Assembly (NCBI RefSeq): GCF_008831285.2
Contig: NW_022204588.1
Location: 1-37,565 of the forward strand
DNA from: Nymphaea colorata
Taxonomy: Eukaryota > Streptophyta > Magnoliopsida > Nymphaeales > Nymphaeaceae
Direction: 5' to 3'
DNA: 37,565 bases
The notes beneath the pieces were generated by a model. The model worked only from the letters and a program-made list of their open reading frames with translations. It was not told where the DNA came from and made no database searches. Position 1 is the first letter of the stretch. Each line of letters starts with the position of its first letter. The position numbers were made by a program, and so were the translations under genes. Below, one piece after another: positions 20,454-30,865 of this stretch.

Positions 20454-22760
20454 TAAGACCGAAGCATGCAAATTCTGTTTGGAAGAAAGACAATAACAAT
20501 TTATTCTAGAAAAAATGGTTAGAAGAAAAGATAATACTATAGAAAAACGAATCCTTGTAGTAGAAAATAGAATAGATGATATAGAAAGAACATTAACTAC
20601 AGTTGAACTAAAGATAGGATCCTTAGAGAATAAGATAGTGAGGCTAGATCCAACGAATTATGAGGTGCCGAATACCAACAACAAAGGTAAAGGCATAATT
20701 TTTTAAAAAGGTGAGAGGGCACTAACTACCATAACCTTTCCCAATATGAAGATTGACCATAAGGAACAAAGAAGAACAACTATCAGAATTCCTTATATAT
20801 TCAAAATAGAAAAGTGGAAACTAGAAATAGATGCCTTAATAGACACAGAGTGTAGTGTTTCGGTGTTAGACGAAGCACTAGTCCCACCAGAGTATCATAG
20901 AAGCCTAGACCCTGCCTTACAACTTTGGGCAGAACAAATGGATGGATTCTTACATAAATATGATGAAGAGATATGCAAATATAAAATAACTTTTAGAATC
21001 TCTGAAGAGGAACATACTACCTACGAACCAGGGCGTAAGACATTCATCAGACATATGCAATTATATGATAGTACAAAATGCATTATAGGACTAAATTTCA
21101 TTCTAAAAAATATGGCTGGATGTTTCATAACTAGAACAGGCATTTCTTTTCTTAACAACAAAGTTCCTCGGGTACAAGAATAGAAATCACACAAAAATAA
21201 AGGTTGTAAATGTAAAATTCTAGGAGCCTACAAAGAAAAAGTAGATCTAACTTACTCAGAAGAAGAAGATGACCTAGAAGAATTAGAAATAGACCCCGAA
21301 TATAACCTTATAAATATACAAAAAATCTATAATAAATTAGAAACAGGTGGTACAGAAATAGATGATTTGCTCAGAATATTAGAAATGGATGAAATCATAG
21401 GAGAAATACCTACTAAACATTGGGATTCTAATAAAATAGAATGTATACTACAGATAAAAGATCGAGGATTTACTATTTCCAACAAAAAGATAAATGTCAT
21501 GAATAAAAATATCAAAGATTTTGAGATACATGTAAATGAATTGTTGAAATTAGGAGTCATAAGGAGAAGTATAAGCCCTCACAAAAGTCCAGCCTTTATT
21601 GTCAATAAACATAGTGAACAAGTCTGTGGAAAATAAAAAATGGTCATAGACCATAGGCAACTTAATGATAACACTAGAGACGACTCTTATGATATACCTG
21701 ATAAAACTGAATTAATCAATAGTATACAATACAGTAAATATTTAGTAAATTTGATTGCAAATTTAGATTTTGGTAGGTAAAAATGCATAAGGATAGTATT
21801 CAATGGACTGCATTTACTTGTCCTTTAGGAAGCTTTGAATAGTTAGTCATGCCTTTTGGTTTAAAAAATGCTTCTGTTATATTCCAACGAAAAATGGATA
21901 TGATATTTGGCCAATATAGAGGACATGTTTGTATTTATATAGATGACATCCTCGTTCATAGTAAAACCCAACCAAAACATATAGACCACTTAAAGATAGT
22001 ATTAGGAGAATTTTTACGAAATGGAATTATAATCAGTAGTAAAAAGGCACAGTAATTTAGAAAACACAAAGAATATTTAGGTGTTGAAATTGGTGAAGGG
22101 AAAGTCAAACTACAACCACATATATCAACAAAAGCTTTAGAATTTGAGATACATGACATCAAAAGCCTTCAATGGTTTTTAGGATTAGTAAACTATGCTA
22201 GACCATTTATTAAAGACTTGGGGAAACTGGTTGACCCATTATATAGTAAACTCCACCAAGCTGGGGTTAAGACTTTTAATATAGAAGATACGAAACAAAT
22301 AGAAAAAGTGAAGGAAGCAATAAAACACTTACCATAAATGTATCTACCCCTAGACTCAGATTTCTTAATAATTGAAATTGATGGATGTATTAACGGGTGG
22401 GGAGTAGTGTTAAAAAGGAAACCCAACAAGCATGCTTCAAAAGTGACAGAAGTCGTCTGCAAATATAGCAGTGGCCAATACAAGGAAAAGGGACTCTCCA
22501 GTAGTATCGATCAGGAAATTCTTGCGGTAGTATATGGGCTCAATAGTTTCTACTTATTTTTGCTAAACAAAAAAGAAATAATACTTAGGACCAATTGTGA
22601 TGTTGTTGTAAAATTCTATGAAAATAAAAATTCTAAAAGAATAAGCTAGAGAAGGTGGATATCTTTTATAAACCAAAATCATAAAGTGACATTTGAACAC
22701 AAAAAAGGAGAAAACAATCATCTAGCCGACATGCTAAGCAGACTTCTAAAAGATGAATAG
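20452..22760 (+). pseudogene. Endogenous caulimovirid polyprotein remnant: protease, RT, RNase H
   Basis: One frame runs from 20452 to about 21770, then a frame one base off runs to a TAG at 22758. In order: a Cys-rich bit (CKTEACKFC); a heptad-rich piece from 20515 (RILVVENRIDDIERTLTTVE); an aspartic protease (about 20820-20870) whose usual DTG reads DTE; RT with MVIDHRQLNDNT (21640-21670), MPFGLKNA (21849) and catalytic YIDD (21936-21947); LQWFLGLVNYARPF (~22170-22210), characteristic of caulimovirids; and RNase H with IEIDG (~22373) and DQEILAVVYG, but N in place of the third acidic residue (RTNCD), ending NNHLADMLSR. In-frame stops interrupt it near 20494, 20704, 21181, 21634, 21840, 22053, 22335 and 22647. 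The coat and movement regions are missing: the leader joins straight to the Cys-rich piece. It is non-functional. A Ty3/gypsy origin is unlikely because no integrase follows and the promoter is viral in layout. Confidence 0.85.
20515..20706 (+). pseudogene. Coiled-coil piece of the viral polyprotein
   Basis: A 63-codon open stretch in the polyprotein frame with regular spacing of I, V and L in heptads (residues ~8-45), then a charged tail. It lies between the Cys-rich region and the protease. It is a part of the decayed polyprotein rather than a separate gene; the ATG at 20515 is probably internal. Confidence 0.5.
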
Positions 22761-24350
22761 AGACATTGATGTTTATGAATCCAAGATAAGAAGACTCAAT
22801 AAAATTATAAGTTATCTTGACCAATCCAGAGTAAGATTACATGACCTTGACACTGCTTTCTCCATCGAAATAAGGAAAGTTAGTGATAATCTTTTAGACA
22901 TTGTTTTAAGTATGTAGCAGTTGGTTGCTGCCATGAAACAAGTAAGAGTTTGAGCATCTTCATATCATTCTTCTCTCGATTTTAGGTAACATCATTTAAG
23001 GGACCTACACATAGACATTAGCCACGGTAGACAAGATAGAATGCATTGTTTCACTTGATATTTTTCTTGTTACAGGACAAGATGGCCTCTACAAACGAGT
23101 TGCCCCTTGACCCAGACCTAGGATTACCAATCTTTCCCCCTCATTTGGTCTTTCAAACCAGGCCTCACCCTTGATCTAAAAGATCATGTCCTTCTAGACA
23201 ACCTCTGGCAAAACAAAAGAAATCCCTCATACCCAAAAATCCTTTCTTTATTAGCCAGCCATCTAAACTTAAAGAACAGGCAACTTCAGTCCAAAACTCT
23301 GCCAGAACTCCCCATGGATCATATACCCCTCCGACCTCAAAGCTTGGATGTTTATCTTACCTTAGAAAGGAGCCTAAATGCAGCCCAAGCAGAAATAAGT
23401 TGGCGGAAAAAAGAAAAGCAAGAGCTAAATGAATAAATACAAGCTCTAGAATCAGAAAACAGAATCCTCAGGGAACATGTTGAAGAAGAAATCAGAAAAT
23501 TAGAAGAGAAAAGGGAGATAGTTCCCCCAAATATTTCATTAGTCAGGAACAGATCAATCGTTCGGTGATGAAGGCAAAAAAAAAAGAACAAGTTGACATA
23601 CAGAATCTATTAAGGACAATGGCGCGAGATTCAAAAAAGAGAAAGCCTGGTTTGGAATTCACTCTGCTGAAACACGACCATGAAGAAGATTCTTTTTGTG
23701 AATGTAAACAAGGATTTTTAAAACAAATCCTGGTTACTAAAGAAGAGCAGGTAAAACATCTTGATTTCCATTGGCGATTGGCATATACGTTAAGAAGGAT
23801 GTTCAAACTTGGAGATATAAAGCCTTATGGCTATGTTAACTTAGACATTGAATCTATTCCTCCCTCATATGAATATTCTTGTGAAGCAAAATAGGAGATC
23901 ACGATCAACATATACACTTCACTCTTTTCCCTGCAAACCCAAATTTCTGAAGAAACTCTTAGAACTTTTTTAATTGGAGAAGATGTATATTCACAACTGA
24001 AGCATTTGGAGAGCTTATACAATTGCTACAGACCAACATGCCCGGTGGACAAGAACTACTTGTATAGTAGCTAAAGATAGAAATACATGAATTTCCTAGC
24101 AGATGGTTGGCTTACTAAGAAATTTTACATTCCTTTCCATAGTATCTTACAGATAAACCCTAGCCTCTGTGAACATTTCTGCCAAATCAACGACAGCAAT
24201 CCTGTAGAATTGACAGGTGTCCATCAAAATGTCGGAGCAGTCATTCACAGAGACGACAATGAAGATGAGGGGAATGTTGGTGATGAAGGAGGTTGGGATT
24301 ATAATCAACAATACAAATATGAGATTATAGAAGAAATAGGAAACAACTGA
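22753..24350 (+). pseudogene. Viral downstream ORF, two exons with a candidate intron, function unknown
   Basis: The ATG at 22753 overlaps the end of the polyprotein frame, a typical caulimovirid arrangement. It reads MNRDIDVYESKIRRLNKIIS and is open to a TAG at 22915; the same frame continues to 22941. A consensus donor (A|GTAAGAG) follows, and a strong acceptor (TTTTTCTTGTTACAG) ends at 23075. Joining them keeps the frame (63 codons, then GAC AAG ATG at 23076). The second part starts with MASTNELPLDPDLGLPIFPP, has a long coiled coil (23340-23530, in a shifted frame), then is one frame from 23565 to 24350 with TAG at 23892 and stops near 24069-24077. It includes a Cys pair in FCECKQG and an acidic C terminus. 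Rice tungro-type viruses have a spliced extra ORF here, but I could not match this protein to it. Confidence 0.6.
22942..23075 (+). other. Candidate spliceosomal intron in the viral downstream ORF
   Basis: 134 nt with GTAAGAG at the 5' end, a T-rich tract and TTACAG at the 3' end. The flanking frames agree in phase 0. The stretch itself contains stops in the reading frame, so it interrupts an otherwise continuous ORF. Confidence 0.5.
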
Positions 24351-24769
24351 AAGAAGTAGGGACGAAGCTGCTGAGTCCTTAACCCTACAGCCTAATGTTT
24401 GTCAAGAGTGATAAAACTTGGCCCTTGCAAGTTATGGTTAAACTTCCCATGAGTATAGTGCTTTTCATGTAAAACTTAAGCATCATCCATTTGAAAAGAA
24501 ACATGATAAACTTCTCTTTGGGAAAATCCCCCAAGTTAAAAATAGGATATGTGTTGTAAATTATTGCTTCAAAATCTACCCTGGAAAAACCCTCTAGGAT
24601 AAATATGGGTTTTTTGTTTGTAAATTTTGGAAATAAAAATTTACCCTGTGACGTACCCCACAGGATAAGCACTGGGTCACATCCAGAGGCAAATCATCCC
24701 GAAGAGCCTCTAACGTTGCGTGAAGACAAAAGAAATAAAGACGAAGGAACCTCACATGCGTCAAAAAAG
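24351..24769 (+). other. Viral intergenic region upstream of the promoter
   Basis: No open frame on the plus strand. A minus-strand frame at 24385-24672 has no domain character. The stretch connects the end of the downstream ORF to the promoter and probably belongs to the viral intergenic region. Confidence 0.5.
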
Positions 24770-25245
24770 TAAAAGTAACATGACACGTGGTTTCTCATTG
24801 AGAAAAAGTGAAGGCGGTTACTGTAGCAATCACTGCAGCACTACGGCAGATACTGTAGCGTAATGTAGCACTTTTTGACTTTTAGGACATGATCGTCTTC
24901 CACCTCATCCAACACACGACAGCTGTCCACCTTTGAGTTCCTTCGATTGTAACTACTTTTGTTTGCTAGTGTTTAGCTTATTTGGAAAGGAATCATATTC
25001 CTTTTCCAGATTGTAATTTGTTTCGAAGTCTGGTGCCTATATAAGCACTACTTCAGCGTCTTTACTGATCATCCTCTCACCCATCCACCACCGAGTACTT
25101 GCTTCTAAGTGCTTGAGTCCATTTCCCTTCCTCACTCCCCTTCCTTTTCTTCTTCTCCACTCCTCTGCCTCCCATGTTGTTGTAAAAGCGAACCAGCGCT
25201 TTTGTGCTTAAACCCAGCCCCCTTTTCTGTTAAGAGAAAGTTTTC
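24770..25245 (+). promoter_or_regulatory. Viral promoter and leader, right (longer) copy
   Basis: Enhancer-like part: a G-box ACACGTGG (24783-24790) and two exact TACTGTAGC words (24819-24827 and 24851-24859) with variants between and after. Core: the palindrome aaaggaatcatattccttt (24986-25004) and TATA box CTATATAAG (25037-25045). Leader: pyrimidine-rich, with hairpin AAAAGCG/CGCTTTT (25184-25203). The part from 24971 on repeats the left copy at 14972, so the coding remnant is flanked by two promoter copies in the same orientation, as expected from integration of more than one genome length or of a terminally redundant form. In the minus-strand fragment the same leader leads to a tRNA-Met primer site. 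Confidence 0.7.
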
Positions 25246-25361
25246 CCCAGAGGAGTGGAGAAGAAGAAAACCCTCAATAGATCTTTTCTGTCTAACGTTT
25301 CTAAAGGCATCATTTTGCCCTTAGGTTTATAGGTATCTCGCTCTTTATATTCTACATAAGG
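25246..25361. other. Right viral junction with fold-back filler
   Basis: The word cagaggagtggagaagaag starting near 25247 is the reverse complement of the leader at about 25150-25170 and equals part of the minus fragment near 14451-14472. About 85 bp of unassigned sequence then lead to the right direct repeat. Confidence 0.55.
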
Positions 25362-26314
25362 GGAATACCTTTGGCGAAAATACAAAAGAATTGAAGAATT
25401 TTGCTATGAGAATTCTCAATCATACATATAGTGCATCAGGATGTGAATGTAAATGCAGCTCATTCTTTTTGGTAAATAAATGAAACTTTACAATAATTTA
25501 TTGTGCTATCATTCAAATGTTTTTTATAATTATCAAAATGATTAACTAATGCAATTACATGATAGGTACATACAAAAACAAGAAACCACATTGAGCAAGA
25601 AAAGCTTAATTCTTTGGTTTTCATCATGTATATATGAAGATGAATACAGAAAGTGTTTCATCTTCTCAAAAGAAAAGTGTTGGCAAAGGTAATGCTATAT
25701 GTTTGTAATTTTTGAAATAAAGATAAGAACATTGTCCTTTTTCTTTATTAATTGTTGCATTTTGTTATGTGTTAGTGTTTTTATATGAAGGTAAAACAAT
25801 AATAGAAGATTTAGAATATGAGAGTTTAGATGATGAAGAAGATAAACTTATTCAATATTGGGATGGTTCAAATGACAATGAACTGTCATCCATTAAAGAA
25901 TATGACATTCATGAAGATACAATTGACCAATTGCCTACAAAAGTTGTTTGAACTTTGTTAAGTATCACTTGATAATTACACAAATGAATTACTTTCTTTT
26001 AATTTTTGTACATATACATATTTCAATTTGCTTATATTATTGTTCAACAATACTTAATATTTACCTATTCACTTAATTGATATTATTATCTGAATCTTGG
26101 TTTTCCTAGTTTTGGTTATTTGTTTTTCAATGATAGTTCTATGACATTTAATTGTTTAGGACAGGTCATGCTATGCACCAATTATGCAAGCACTCTTTGT
26201 ACTATGTATGTTATTACATTGTGTTTGTTTGGATTTGAAAATTATTGTGGTTTGCATATGTTCTATATTGTTCTTTCTTGATATGCTTTGTGTCATAGTC
26301 TTTTTTTTCAGTTT
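25362..26314 (+). repeat. Right copy of the ~954 bp direct repeat (hAT 3' part)
   Basis: Matches 13372-14325. It starts abruptly inside the hAT dimerisation region (homology begins at ggaatac) and includes the predicted hAT intron and the 60-codon acidic stretch (25769-25951), identical to 13780-13962. After 26314 the sequence differs from the left flank and may be the original continuation of the hAT locus. Confidence 0.9.
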
Positions 26315-28769
26315 CATTGCTACTTTTATAAATACTATAAAAATTCTCTCTCATTTGGAGACTAACTCAACCAACCAGAAAAAGAGCAGTGGCAGTGGCC
26401 TTCTCGGAGCTGCGGCAGAGGTGGAGCCTGCTCAGGAAGGGCTTGCCGGTGGTGAGGTTTTTGTGGGAGGTGATGGTGTAGCTAGCATCCCACGATTCAC
26501 CAGAAAGCTCGTTGGAGTGATGTGTGGGTTGCTGGAAGAGTGGCTCCTCTCACTGGGAGAGCTCCACCTGTGGGTGGTAGGGATGTTACCGTGGACTGAT
26601 AGCTATGGCAGTGGAATTCAGGCAATGGTCACCGGTTTCAAGTGAGGCACTGCCCCCACACAAATAGTTCAGAACAAGAAACGAGACAACATTAATGCAG
26701 GAATAAATGAACTTATTAAATAAGAGAGAGAAAGTAGAGGGTGCCATGTTGACATGGGATGACGTGATGCTGATATGGTGCCAAGGTGGAAGGTGTGGGG
26801 GCTAACTGGGCGCTAGGCTAGAGCCTGCACAAAGAAAGGCCAGCTTAAGGAGCTAGCACCGCATGGACTGGCTGGGGCAGTGCCTTGAGCAAGTGACTGG
26901 GAGAGGAGCACGGCCCTTGGTTTGGTTGGTCCAATAATGGCAACGTAGGTAGTCGATGGCAGAGAGTGTGTGTGTCCTAAGAAGCTAGCAGTTTGGGTCG
27001 AATCTCTGGTGGCATGTTGCTATAGTGGCTGGTCCACGGTGGCCAGCTCAGTCTGAGTCATCCTAGAAGCTGGGTTGATTGCCTAGGGCAGCAAATCAGC
27101 CCTCTACGTGATCAAATGTGGTAAAAAAAAAGGATGAATTTGGATCAGCTGGCATACCCATGCCATGTGGCAATCTCTGGGGTCTGCTAGTGGCATCCTT
27201 GGGCACTGGTTGGTCCTACATGGCATTGGGCAGGTCGGCCTCTAGCTATTTATTGGCCAGGTTGCCCTTATGCACCCCAACTTCCCTCCCTAGTTGGCAA
27301 AGGGTGCCAAGGTGGAGGGCATTAATAGTTCCACGCAGAATTTGGGGGTGATGTCAAGTCCACTATGGAGGACCCAGGAGGTCAACCTCTTGAGTGGCCC
27401 CATCTAGGCCAAGCGGCCATATAGGTGAAGGTAAATTCTGAAATTCATGAGCACGTACATTCATAATCAGTGACCTCTAATATGATGTTGCCAAAGATGG
27501 AGAGTTAAAACCATGGGAGAAACAAACATTTGCTTTCGATCAATGCTTAACTTGAAAGGGGTTGTATGGGATTCTAAATGTAAGTGAACATGAATAAATC
27601 ACTCTCAATTCTAAGTCCTAATGCACACAACACTATTAAATGGTTCTGAACCAAAGTACTCTACTTACAGGTTTGCATGAATCTATAGCAACTATTTGGA
27701 TTGACATCTCGCATAGTGTTCAAAATCAAATTTTGCATATATGTACATTTATGATCTTGGGTTGGGATGTGGTTCTGAGATTCAGATCATGATATCCATA
27801 GAAGATTCTAGATGATAGGTATGGGCATGGATCTAAGATTCAGATCAAGATCTAAATCCACATAAAGTTTCTACGAAATGGATCTTAAGAGATTTGGATT
27901 AGAATTCTAGATAAGAGATCTGCTTGACAATAGTTCGTAGATCTAAAAATGTTGATGTAAACATTGTAATTGATGCTTCAAATACCATAACGTCAAGTAT
28001 ATCTAGCATATAGACTAAGTGCAAAATGACATTATTGCAGATGAAATTGTTGTTTTACCCTTGGTCATGGGTAAGAGATTTAAAATGAAATGAACTTTTA
28101 CCCTTGGGTGAAGATTTGGGCCATCTATTATGTCTTTGAAATGATTTCAAGTTGGAGCTTTGATGATTTAATAATGACAAACTTGATGACGTTAAGTATA
28201 TATGACATATAATCCTAGGTTTATGTGGAAAATATGGATTAGAAAAAAATTGATTGGTTTACTCCTTGTGTAGATTTTGAACTCAAATAAGCATAAATCA
28301 TGGATTTGACTTTGCTTAAAGCTCTAGGAATCAAGGAAAGCCATAAACTAATGTATATGAGACATGTCCTATGTTTGTGTTGAAGAATATGGCTTAAAAG
28401 AAAATGACTGTTGTGTCCCTATTCGTAATTCTGAAGCTCCGGGTGAGTTTGGCAAATCTGATTAGACCAGCCTATATGCCTCTTTCTAGATTGGCTTTAG
28501 TTAAAATATTACTAAAAAACCCTCCAACATTGTTCTAAAAACCAAATTTTCTAAAATATACAAGCTGTGAATGTCATATATATAAAGAGAAACATAGAAG
28601 GTTTTCAAAAATTAGGTTATGATCGTCATCTTCACTAGTTGAGTTGCGGGCCTTAGATTAGCCATTTACTGGTAAGGATATGTTGAAAGATCAGAAAGTT
28701 TTGCTCTGAGTTAACTGAATTAAGCTCGATAGATGTTTACAGAGTGTAGCAAGTATTATGAATGAGTTC
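26315..28769. other. Unannotated stretch, partly GC-richer
   Basis: From 26380 to about 27450 the composition is closer to 50% GC, and short open frames occur on both strands (for example plus 27118-27351), none with a recognised domain. On the minus strand around 26380-26520 a read including SWDASYTITSHKNLTTGKPF looks protein-like but could not be placed. From 27760 to 27930 there are many GATCT/AGATC words. The rest is AT-rich. Confidence 0.4.
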
Positions 28770-29280
28770 CAGGACCTTCAATACTGAATTGAACTCAAAT
28801 TGGGTATGAATAAACTCAAACCCTAAAACTAAGAAAAGATAGATTCATACATGATAAATACGATTTTGGCTCTATTAGGTTGAGGTCAAATTCAGCCTAA
28901 ATAAAAAAAAAAAATAGAGAGAGAGAGAGAGAGAGAAAGAAAATGAGCTTTAGGACCTTCCATACTAAAATGAACTCAGATGGCTTCATAAATGAACTCA
29001 AACCAAACCAAAAGAAGATAGATGTATACATGATAAACATGATCCTAGCTCGGTTTCAGCTCACTCCACTAGGTTGAGCTGAAACGCCTTAAAAACAAAG
29101 AAGAGAGTGAAGTTTGGACCTTTGGAACAAAATTGAACTCAAACCAAGATGAATAAACTCAAACCAAACTAGGGGAGGATAGATTTATAAATGATAAATA
29201 TGATTCTAGTTTGGTTTGACCTAACTCAACTCGGTTGCACTATAACTTAATTCGAACAATGCTAAATAGGGGAGAGAGTT
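28770..29280 (+). repeat. Three-unit tandem repeat, ~165-175 bp per unit
   Basis: Units start near 28770, 28945 and 29108. Each has, in order, a word like ggaccttc(c/a)atact, tgaactcaaa, aaactcaaacc, gatagat(t/g)ata(t)acatgataaa, and tagg/ctcggttgagct. The first two units are separated by an A run and (GA)n (28908-28938). Units are clearly diverged. No coding potential was seen. Confidence 0.75.
28915..28938. repeat. (GA)n microsatellite
   Basis: Run of alternating AG between repeat units one and two. Confidence 0.9.
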
Positions 29281-30865
29281 GCCTAGTGGAAATCTGCAAA
29301 TAACTTTAAAACTAAAATGTGAGCTTGGTAACTCAAAGTAAGTAAAGAAAATAATTTTTTTCCACTAAAGCAAACCTATCCTGAATTTGGTTAGACTTAA
29401 TGATATATTGTCGAGCTAAAAATTGTAGTTCTCGGTTCTGGTGAGCTGACTTATAGGGAAAGCTGACTTAAACTGGTAAAAATTGTTGGTGAGATGACTT
29501 TAACTACTCTTAGAGACTTGTAGAGCTAAGAATTACCCGATTTATGTTTGTTTTAAATCATTACTAAGATTTCTAAGATTTTCTTACATTAGGGATAAAA
29601 TGGTCATTTGACATGGTTGCGACAACTTAGGTGATCCTAGTCTAGGTATTAGATGTCTAAATAGGGTAAGTTTGACCCTGGTTTTCTATGGTTGGCTCCT
29701 ACATTTGAAATCATTTTTTAAAAGCTCAGTTCAAAACCTCCATGTATGAGGTAAAATGGTCATTTGGTCATGGTGAAAATTTTGGAGAGTTAAAAATACT
29801 TCCTGAGGTGCTTTTGAGGTTCAATTTGTGGGCGTGCCAAATTTCACTAAAAGGTTACTCAATTTGCCTTTGGAAAATCACATTTTCTAAAATTGACTAA
29901 ATTGTATTTGAACATGTAAATAGAAGTGGTACGGGTATAGTGGGAAACAGAGATTTTGAGCTTGCATAGGAGCACTAAGCACACTGGTACTCTCATTAAG
30001 TGACATTTTAATCAATCTGTGCGCTCAAATTGAAAATTGGAATTCCATATCTCTCAAAAATCAGTTCAAAAGTTACTATGACAATGTCTAGATATGAACA
30101 CTCCATGAGCGACTGAAAGTCAACAGTGTGTGCTCAATCTAAAACAGAATCAGAGAATTGAAAGCAAGAATAGTCAGTTCATGCACTTAAGAATCTGATC
30201 GTAACTCAATTTGGTCTAAGTCACCCGAATCAGTGGAAAATGATGATCATACATGAGGAAATGGGAAAAACAATGTGTCATTTCTTAAAATGATTGTCCT
30301 AACACTAGAATTGAGACTTCAAAAATGGAAATGGAGGTGGAGATAATATGCTTATGCTGAGGAGATCTTATCATGGGTCTAGTCAAGTCTGCATGTGTTT
30401 TCATGACAACAAATGATTAAAAAATGAGGGAAATTAGCTATTTCTAGTTCATTTCTGACCACATGTAAGCTAATAAACTTGTTTGGGTGTTTCCATTGAC
30501 TTATACAAATGGAAATAACCCCAATTGCTTAGTAATACAATCTCAGGACTTCCATAGTTATTTGCAAAGCCAGAGAAAAAGGATAAAATGAGTTGATCGG
30601 GAGCAAAATATTCATTTTCTATGTGATGATGACTTGAGAGATATGGATACTGGAGTTAGATACCTATGATGTATGATTTGCTTTGGTGTAGTTCATGGCC
30701 CTTATATTTGAAATTCTTTTGGAAGAATCAGTTAAATATCCCATTTAAGAATGATAACATAGTCATTTTTAACCAACTCTTAGCACAGTTTCGATCATGC
30801 TATAGAAAGGCTATAAACTAGGATAATTGGTATAACTAAAGGCCTAATTAGACAACATCCAGAGA
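29281..30865. other. AT-rich stretch without recognised features
   Basis: No domain or long open frame. The words aaaatggtcatttg at about 29600 and 29754 recur about 155 bp apart, which may mark an old retrotransposon relic, but no boundaries or coding remnants were found. Confidence 0.4.

Noticed and set aside
20452-22760. Ty3/gypsy retrotransposon as the source of the RT remnant
   Set aside because: No integrase follows RNase H, no LTRs flank it, an extra ORF overlaps the end of pol, and the promoter/leader with primer site fits a caulimovirid.
13372-26314. The two ~954 bp repeats as LTRs of one large retrotransposon
   Set aside because: They consist of hAT transposase sequence including a predicted intron, have no TG..CA ends, no promoter and no adjacent primer site or polypurine tract.
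26184-26645. 153-codon plus-strand frame
   Set aside because: It starts in the duplicated hAT repeat and runs into unrelated flank. It has no domain, and its first part is a hydrophobic read of AT-rich sequence.
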